Below are positions 1-5,049 of a stretch of 7,254 nucleotides of DNA, in pieces. Position 1 is the first letter of the stretch, and each line of letters opens with the position of its first letter. The notes under the pieces are model-generated. The model made no database searches. It saw only the letters and a list, made by a program, of their open reading frames with translations, and had not been told where the DNA came from. Source of the stretch: Desulfocapsa sp. (GTDB taxonomy: Bacteria; Desulfobacterota; Desulfobulbia; Desulfobulbales; Desulfocapsaceae); NCBI GenBank assembly GCA_029934915.1, contig JAOZLI010000138.1, forward strand, positions 1-7,254, read 5' to 3'. The position numbers and the translations under genes are program-made.

Positions 1-3000
1 ACACTTACAGGTTTGCTCAAATAGCCGATTGCTCCTTTTTGTCTGGCCTTTTGGGGCTTGTCTGCTGCTGACATAAAATGTACAGGAATATGGCTGGTTT
101 TGGTGTTTTGTTTGAGTCTGTCCATCACCTGCCATCCATCCATGCCAGGCAGTCCGATATCAAGGATAATAGCACCAGGCTGGTAATAATCAGCGTAATG
201 AAGACCACTTTCCCCGTCGGCAGCAAGAATGCATTTAAACCCTCGTTCATGGGCAAGCTCACTTAACACTCGAGTAAATGCAGGATCATCCTCAATAATG
301 AGTAATACTTTGTCATTATGGGTTATTTTTTTGCGATCATCATCTACCTGCTGATCTTTTATTTCCATTTTTCTGGCAGGTTCTGGCGTAGGCACGGGTT
401 TGGGGAATGAGGGCTGTTCGTGAACTTGCTGAATAGGTTTCTCTTCCTGTACCTTCTCTGCTAGCAGGAGCGTTTCCGGGAGAAGAAGGCTAAAGGTCGA
501 GCCATGGCCTGGTTCACTGCGTAATTGAATTTCTCCGCCCAAAATCGTGGCGAATTCTCTGGCAATGGAGAGTCCAAGCCCGGTTCCACCATATTTGCGG
601 CTGATTGAACCATCCACCTGTTGAAATGCCTTGAAAATGGATTCCTGTTTCTCTGGGACAATACCGATCCCGCTGTCTGTTATGGACATGGAAATACAAG
701 GTTCTGTTGCCAGTTGGCCGCAGTCCGTGTCTGAGGTTGGACGACTGATACTAAGTTTCACCTCACCCTCTTCTGTGAATTTAATCCCATTGGAGATAAG
801 GTTTTTCACAATCTGCCGCAGTTTTTGTGCATCTGTGGTGATGATAGCTGGAATATCATCAGCAATGCTTGCGATAAAACGTATTTCCTTATCTTCGGCA
901 ACAGGTTCAAAGACCCGTTTTATTTCTGTAACAAACTCCTGTAAATTTAAGGGGCCGATGTCGAGTTGAACCCCACCCGCCTCAACTTTAGCAAGGTCAA
1001 GAACCTCATTTATCAGTTTCAAAAGTTCTGAACCGGAAGTGTTGATGGTGTGAGCAAACTCAACCTGTTTTGGGGTTAGATTGTTGTCTGTATTGGTGGC
1101 AAAAAGCTGGGAGAGGATGAGTATGGAGTTGAGTGGTGTACGTAACTCATGGGACATATTGGCGAGAAATTCGGACTTATAACGACTGGAAGATTCAAGT
1201 TGATCCGTTTTTTCCAAGAGTTCATTGCGTTGGGTGGCAAGGATATTGTTTTTCTTTTGCACCTGCTTCTGTTCTGTCTCAAGATTTTTTGTTCGTTCCG
1301 CCAGCTCTTCGTTGGTAACCTGCAACTCTTCCTGCTGTGATTGCAGCTCTTCCGCCTGTTGTTGCAGCTGCTCCTCTGATTTCTGTAGAATCTCAGTTTG
1401 CTCGCGCAGCTCTTCATTGCTGGCCTGTAATTCTTCTCGTTGGGTTTGTAATTCTTCGGCCTGTTGTCTGGTTTGTTCGAGAAGGATTTTGACCCGTTCT
1501 CTAGATTGGGCCATATTAATTAAGGTCGCACTGTTTTCAAGTACTCGTGTCAGGAGTTTGAGACTTGTCTCATCAAAGGCGGAGAAAGAACCTAATTCCA
1601 TAACACCAAGCACTCTATCCTCAAACAGGATGGGGTGCGCATAGATTGCACCCGGGAGTCCTTTACCGGATGCCGAAAAAACCGGAAAATAATCTTCAGG
1701 AACCTCAGTCATCAGAATGGGCTGTCTGGTGACTGCTGCCTGCCCGGTTATCCCTTCACCAAGGCGAAATAAGGGCGCTGGGCTGATGGTCTGAGATCCA
1801 GCATATTGGGCGACGAGCTGTAGTCGTTCGTCTTCTGTGGTGAGATAAATGGTGCCAATCTGAAAGGAGATATGTTGAGCCAGTTGAATAAGAAGATTTT
1901 GGCAGAGGGCTTTTTCGTCCTGTTCACCGCTCAAATGTGTATTGATGCTTACCTGGGCCGAGCGTAACCAGTTTTGCCTGGTGCTGTCAGTTAATGCCTG
2001 TTGCAGTTCCGAAATATCGGTAAAACTCTCAAGGCCGCCTGTAACCGTCCCCTGTTCATCACGAAAGGCGAGGGTGGTGTACTTAATGGGTTGCGGCTCT
2101 GTGCCGTGGGTAATGTCAGTTTCCCCGTGGATAACTCTGTTTTGGTCTATTGAAAGGCGCATGGGGCATCGTTCAGTATTACAAAGGGGAGTGTTGAAGA
2201 GTTCTGCACAGTTACGGCCAATACACTGACTGGCAGATAGGCCCGTGAGTCCTGCTCCCATGGGGTTGATATAGGTAATCCTGAATTGCGCATCAATGGA
2301 GAAAACAGGTGAGGGGAGATTGTCGAGGTGAGAAACCATTTCCTGGAGTGATGCTTCCCGCTCACCTATGGTTGCTGCCATGACATCCAGTGCCTTGGAA
2401 AATTCTCCAATCTCCTTCACCTGCAGTGTTGTATCATCACTGGGGCTGAAATCGCCATCCTGAATACGCCTGGTATGTGCCGCTAACCGTTGCATGGGTT
2501 TACTTAACCTGCCAGCTGCGTAGATTCCAAAGAGAATTGTAAGTAGCCAGGATGCCATGCCAATGGTAACTCCCTGCAATGTTCCGGCTTGTATCACTTT
2601 TTGCATCTCAGCAGTGGAAATGGAAACCCTGCTGTAGCCAATATGCATGCCTTCTATCTGGATTGGTGCTATTAAAATAAGTTGTGATTCCTCTTTATTG
2701 TTGATAGCCAGCACACCTTTTTTAGGATCAAGCTGTAATTCTGAATGCATATCTGAGAAATTCTGACCAATCATCAGTATGTTGGAAGAGGAGATGATAT
2801 TGCCGATCGGATCTGCAATACTGACCATATCAATCTGGGGCCTGCTCACAAATTCTTCTACGATCTGCTGCAGTGAGGCATAGTCCTCGGTGAGGAAGTA
2901 ATCAGCGGAAATTATGGCGGTGTCAAGTGCCATGGATTCACCATACTCGTGTAAACTTGCCAGTGCCTGCTGCGAAAAACGATTGGTGGAGATATAAATA

Positions 3001-3074
3001 AAGATCAGTGACAGCAGCAGGGTGATGCAGCTGAGGTAGATGACCACATAAGTACGTAGCTGAAGGCGAGGCAT
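1..3074 (-). CDS. Multi-sensor hybrid histidine kinase (TM-loop-TM-HAMP-PAS-GAF-coiled coil-HisKA-HATPase-REC), 3' end cut by window
   Basis: An uninterrupted reading frame of 1024 codons starts at the ATG at 3072-3074 and is still open at base 1, so the C-terminus is missing. Domains by residue: TM1 about 8-29; a periplasmic loop of about 135 residues resembling a single Cache/PAS-like sensor; TM2 about 168-187; HAMP about 188-240 (LSKPMQRL...GDF); PAS about 245-355 with a four-Cys cluster (C284, C289, C298, C303); GAF about 384-520; a long Q/E/L-rich coiled coil about 525-630; HisKA with phospho-acceptor H642 in SHELRTP; HATPase_c about 745-868 with N-box N762, G1 DSGIG at 800-804 and G2 GGTGLGL at 829-835; a Pro/Gln/Glu-rich linker about 869-918; and a receiver from 921 with acidic pocket E928/D929/D930, phospho-acceptor D972, S1002 and K1021. 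All key kinase and receiver residues are present. It is an inner-membrane sensor that autophosphorylates on His and passes phosphate to its own Asp. Kinases of this style often carry further receivers, which may lie beyond the edge. The start is supported by TM1 following directly and by the stop of the preceding gene lying 2 bp upstream. The ligand is unknown. Confidence 0.95.
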   Translation of the reverse strand, partial: MPRLQLRTYVVIYLSCITLLLSLIFIYISTNRFSQQALASLHEYGESMALDTAIISADYFLTEDYASLQQIVEEFVSRPQIDMVSIADPIGNIISSSNILMIGQNFSDMHSELQLDPKKGVLAINNKEESQLILIAPIQIEGMHIGYSRVSISTAEMQKVIQAGTLQGVTIGMASWLLTILFGIYAAGRLSKPMQRLAAHTRRIQDGDFSPSDDTTLQVKEIGEFSKALDVMAATIGEREASLQEMVSHLDNLPSPVFSIDAQFRITYINPMGAGLTGLSASQCIGRNCAELFNTPLCNTERCPMRLSIDQNRVIHGETDITHGTEPQPIKYTTLAFRDEQGTVTGGLESFTDISELQQALTDSTRQNWLRSAQVSINTHLSGEQDEKALCQNLLIQLAQHISFQIGTIYLTTEDERLQLVAQYAGSQTISPAPLFRLGEGITGQAAVTRQPILMTEVPEDYFPVFSASGKGLPGAIYAHPILFEDRVLGVMELGSFSAFDETSLKLLTRVLENSATLINMAQSRERVKILLEQTRQQAEELQTQREELQASNEELREQTEILQKSEEQLQQQAEELQSQQEELQVTNEELAERTKNLETEQKQVQKKNNILATQRNELLEKTDQLESSSRYKSEFLANMSHELRTPLNSILILSQLFATNTDNNLTPKQVEFAHTINTSGSELLKLINEVLDLAKVEAGGVQLDIGPLNLQEFVTEIKRVFEPVAEDKEIRFIASIADDIPAIITTDAQKLRQIVKNLISNGIKFTEEGEVKLSISRPTSDTDCGQLATEPCISMSITDSGIGIVPEKQESIFKAFQQVDGSISRKYGGTGLGLSIAREFATILGGEIQLRSEPGHGSTFSLLLPETLLLAEKVQEEKPIQQVHEQPSFPKPVPTPEPARKMEIKDQQVDDDRKKITHNDKVLLIIEDDPAFTRVLSELAHERGFKCILAADGESGLHYADYYQPGAIILDIGLPGMDGWQVMDRLKQNTKTSHIPVHFMSAADKPQKARQKGAIGYLSKPVS
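1290..1466 (-). repeat. Internal 35-codon-period duplication in the hybrid kinase coiled coil
   Basis: Two 24-residue blocks, residues 537-560 (bases 1395-1466) and 572-595 (bases 1290-1361), share the pattern QQAEELQ-x-Q-x-EELQ-x-x-NEEL. I count 18 of 24 residues and about 51 of 72 bases identical. The offset is 35 residues (105 bp), which is exactly five heptads, so the duplication keeps the coiled-coil phase between the GAF domain and the HisKA helix. Most base differences are synonymous third-position changes, so this is an old coding repeat and not a recent slippage event. Confidence 0.8.
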
Positions 3075-3076
3075 GG

Positions 3077-3931
3077 CTAGTTGTTCAACCTTTGGTCTGT
3101 GGGATCCAATACTTTCCGGTTAAATTCCTCATAGTCCGCATTTCTACAGGTTCTAATTCCTTGGATTTTAAAACTATTAAGGATGGCGCTCCCTATGGGA
3201 GTGTTTGTGTCGATACCGGTGAGAACGGTACTTATCTGGGTAAGTACATTGGGTGGTATTCCGGGTTTTACGGCGAAGGGAAACTGAGGGATATTCATGG
3301 AGGTGGCAATAACTGTGAGTTGATCTGTCACTTGTTTTAATCTGCTGCTCTCCAAGGCGTCGAGGCGAATGACACCCGCATCATATTGACGACCAGCCAC
3401 ACTGAGGATAATGGAATCGAGTTTAGCCAGAAATTTAACACTATAGTCCTTAGGAGTGGTGAAACCAAGATCTTGCATGTCGTTTCTGAAGAATTGGTAC
3501 CCTGCGTAAGATTCTTCTCTCGCTCCGGCGATTTTTTTTCCTTTGAGCTCTGATATGTTTTTAATTGAACTGTCCTTTCGAACAATAACAGCGCCCTGAA
3601 AAGAAGGGTATCCACAGGCTATGGCCTGGTAATTAATTTTTCCTATGATTTGTACAAAGCAGCTGTTACATGTCCAGATCAGGTCATAATCGCCTTGCAT
3701 TACACGCTGGTTAAATAGTGTTGCGTTTGCGGCGGTGCTTAATCTAACTGGTCTGCCAAGAGCATCTTCTAACTCTTTGGCAATGGGTAGAAAAAGTTTT
3801 ATGACTGCTTTAGGACTTTTATAGGGGAAAACGCCAAAGCGTAAAGGTTCTTCACTGGCATGAAGGTTGGTACATAACAGAAAAAGAGTTAAAAACAGTA
3901 AAAGCAGAAGGGGGGATATTTTTTTGAGCAT
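3077..3931 (-). CDS. PhnD-like periplasmic phosphate/phosphonate-type substrate-binding protein
   Basis: The product is 284 residues and exported. Residues 1-25 form a signal peptide with two Lys, a long Leu/Phe core and a likely signal peptidase I site after Leu-His-Ala (residue 25). Cys20 is not in a good lipobox, so a lipoprotein is less likely. The mature part follows the PhnD / PF12974 family layout: an opening RFGVFPYKSP strand, then I..F.P.AKELE..LGRPV at about 45-63, a D-Y-D-L-I-W strand at 81-86, the GAVIVRKDS strand at 113-121, ISELKGKKIA at 126-135, and A-G-V-I-R-L-D at 185-191. The family delivers phosphonate, phosphite or other small oxyanions to ABC importers, but PhnD-like domains also serve as sensor modules, as in the tetrathionate sensor TtrS. 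No permease or ATPase gene accompanies it here, and it sits between a response regulator and a hybrid kinase, so a ligand-sensing role is inferred. Where family members usually have a short non-Cys cleft segment after the D-x-x-W strand, this one has W-T-C-N-S-C-F (C88, C91). C106 and C262 are the other mature cysteines. The fold is fairly sure; the ligand is unknown. Confidence 0.9.
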   Translation of the reverse strand: MLKKISPLLLLLFLTLFLLCTNLHASEEPLRFGVFPYKSPKAVIKLFLPIAKELEDALGRPVRLSTAANATLFNQRVMQGDYDLIWTCNSCFVQIIGKINYQAIACGYPSFQGAVIVRKDSSIKNISELKGKKIAGAREESYAGYQFFRNDMQDLGFTTPKDYSVKFLAKLDSIILSVAGRQYDAGVIRLDALESSRLKQVTDQLTVIATSMNIPQFPFAVKPGIPPNVLTQISTVLTGIDTNTPIGSAILNSFKIQGIRTCRNADYEEFNRKVLDPTDQRLNN

Positions 3932-3936
3932 GGGGA

Positions 3937-3942
3937 CTCCTA
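3937..3942 (-). promoter_or_regulatory. Ribosome binding site of the binding-protein gene, overlapping the upstream stop codon
   Basis: On the minus strand the sequence TAGGAG lies 5 bases before the ATG at 3929-3931. Its TAG is the stop codon of the response-regulator gene, so ribosomes ending the upstream gene release on top of the next Shine-Dalgarno site. This supports the chosen start and suggests translational coupling. Confidence 0.75.
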
Positions 3943-5049
3943 ATCTAAAAAATGATCTTTAGCGCTAATAATTGTATCCAGGCATTGGAAAAAAACATCG
4001 ACCACTGCTGGATCAAATTTTGTTCCTCTTCCTTCTCGTATGATGTCCCTGCATGCATCTTCCGGAAACACATCTTTGTAGTGTCGTTTACTTGATATCG
4101 CGTCAAAGACATCAACCAGTGAGATAATTCTAGCCTCAATGGGTATGTTTACTCCTGCAAGTCCAAATGGGTATCCAGTTCCGTCCCAGGTCTCATGATG
4201 AAACAGCGCAACCCTTTTTGCAACAGTGATAAGATCGTTGCGGGAATCATTTTTTAACAGTCTCTCCGGGGAACAATTGGCCAAGGTACAGATGTTGTGT
4301 CTCTTGTTATTCTGTACCTGACCTGTGGCCAGGATGGAGCAGCCAAAAATCGTGTGCTGCTGCATATGTTCCCACTCTTCTTCATTAAGTTTGCCGTTTT
4401 TTAATAGCACATTATCCCGGATTCCTATTTTCCCCACATCATGCATGGGGGCGGCTTCTTGTATAAGTTTGCAGAAATCTTTCTCAAGGCCCAGATTCAG
4501 AGCCAGAATATGGCTCATTTCGGCAACACGAATAACATGCAGGCCTGTCTCATTATCTTTAAATTCTGCAGCTTTACCCAGGCAATTGATGATCTGTAGT
4601 TTAGTTTTTTCCAGTTGTCTGGTTCGCTTTTCAACCAGCTCCTCAAGGTTATTCTGATACTGTTCATTTTCTTCTATCAGTTGTGCCTTTTCCAGACATT
4701 TCTCCATGGTATAGAGAATGATCTGCATGTCTGCCAGCGGTTTTGGTATAAAATCCCAGGCACCGTCTCTTACGACTTTCATTGCATAATCAATCATTCC
4801 AACGCCTGATAAGACGATAATGGGAAGGTTTGGGTGGAGTTCCTTTGCAATTCGGGTGAATTCATAGCCATCCATAACGGGCATATCAAGATCGACAATG
4901 ATAACGTCAGGTTTGTGTTCTGCCAAGCTGGTCAGTCCCTCTTTGCCATTGGCCGCAGTATGGATGTTACACCCGTAATCTTCAAGAAAATCTCCGAGAT
5001 TTCGGGTGATTGCCAATTCATCATCAATCAGTAGTACCGTTTTATCCAT
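3940..5049 (-). CDS. Response regulator with HD-GYP cyclic-di-GMP phosphodiesterase output
   Basis: The product is 369 residues and cytoplasmic. Residues 2-120 are a receiver: LLIDDE at 6-11, phospho-acceptor D53 in VDLDMP, S81 and K103 in PKPL. A coiled-coil linker (about 118-150) leads to an HD-GYP domain (about 152-360). The full metal-ligand set can be traced: E167 and H171, H203-D204 (HDVGK, with K207), H232, H284-H285 followed by the GTGYP signature at 290-294, and D313. The spacing matches the trinuclear-iron enzyme PmGH except for an extra stretch of about 26 residues before H284. The E167/H171 pair suggests the three-metal type. It should hydrolyse c-di-GMP when its receiver is phosphorylated, probably by the kinase encoded just upstream. 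The start is chosen at MDKTVLLIDD, where the receiver begins, with AGGAG upstream. An in-frame ATG at 5136 would add 29 low-complexity residues that overlap the kinase gene and belong to no domain. Confidence 0.94.
   Translation of the reverse strand: MDKTVLLIDDELAITRNLGDFLEDYGCNIHTAANGKEGLTSLAEHKPDVIIVDLDMPVMDGYEFTRIAKELHPNLPIIVLSGVGMIDYAMKVVRDGAWDFIPKPLADMQIILYTMEKCLEKAQLIEENEQYQNNLEELVEKRTRQLEKTKLQIINCLGKAAEFKDNETGLHVIRVAEMSHILALNLGLEKDFCKLIQEAAPMHDVGKIGIRDNVLLKNGKLNEEEWEHMQQHTIFGCSILATGQVQNNKRHNICTLANCSPERLLKNDSRNDLITVAKRVALFHHETWDGTGYPFGLAGVNIPIEARIISLVDVFDAISSKRHYKDVFPEDACRDIIREGRGTKFDPAVVDVFFQCLDTIISAKDHFLD
5042..5049 (-). other. 8-bp gene overlap ATGGATAA between kinase stop and regulator start
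   Basis: The kinase ends GGA-TAA and the regulator begins ATG-GAT-AAA within the same eight bases. Such overlaps are typical of co-translated cognate kinase/regulator pairs and support this pair being functional partners. Confidence 0.85.

Noticed and set aside
631..969. Plus-strand 112-codon frame
   Set aside because: It is antisense to the HATPase domain of the hybrid kinase, with no recognisable protein features or ribosome binding site.
1076..1417. Minus-strand 113-codon frame within the hybrid kinase gene
   Set aside because: It is another frame of the same coiled-coil and HisKA region. The frame carrying SHELRTP and the coiled coil is clearly the coding one.
1225..1644. Plus-strand open frame of 139 codons, strikingly rich in Cys and Ser
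   Set aside because: It is the antisense shadow of the Gln/Glu/Leu-rich coiled coil of the hybrid kinase; the Cys/Ser runs come from the complement of CAG/GAA/CTG codons. It shows no domain and lies wholly inside a well-supported gene.
3517..3540. Run of T residues (3532-3539) as a possible terminator inside the binding-protein gene
   Set aside because: It encodes the Gly-Lys-Lys-Ile segment of a conserved strand, and no convincing GC-rich hairpin stands beside it in either direction.
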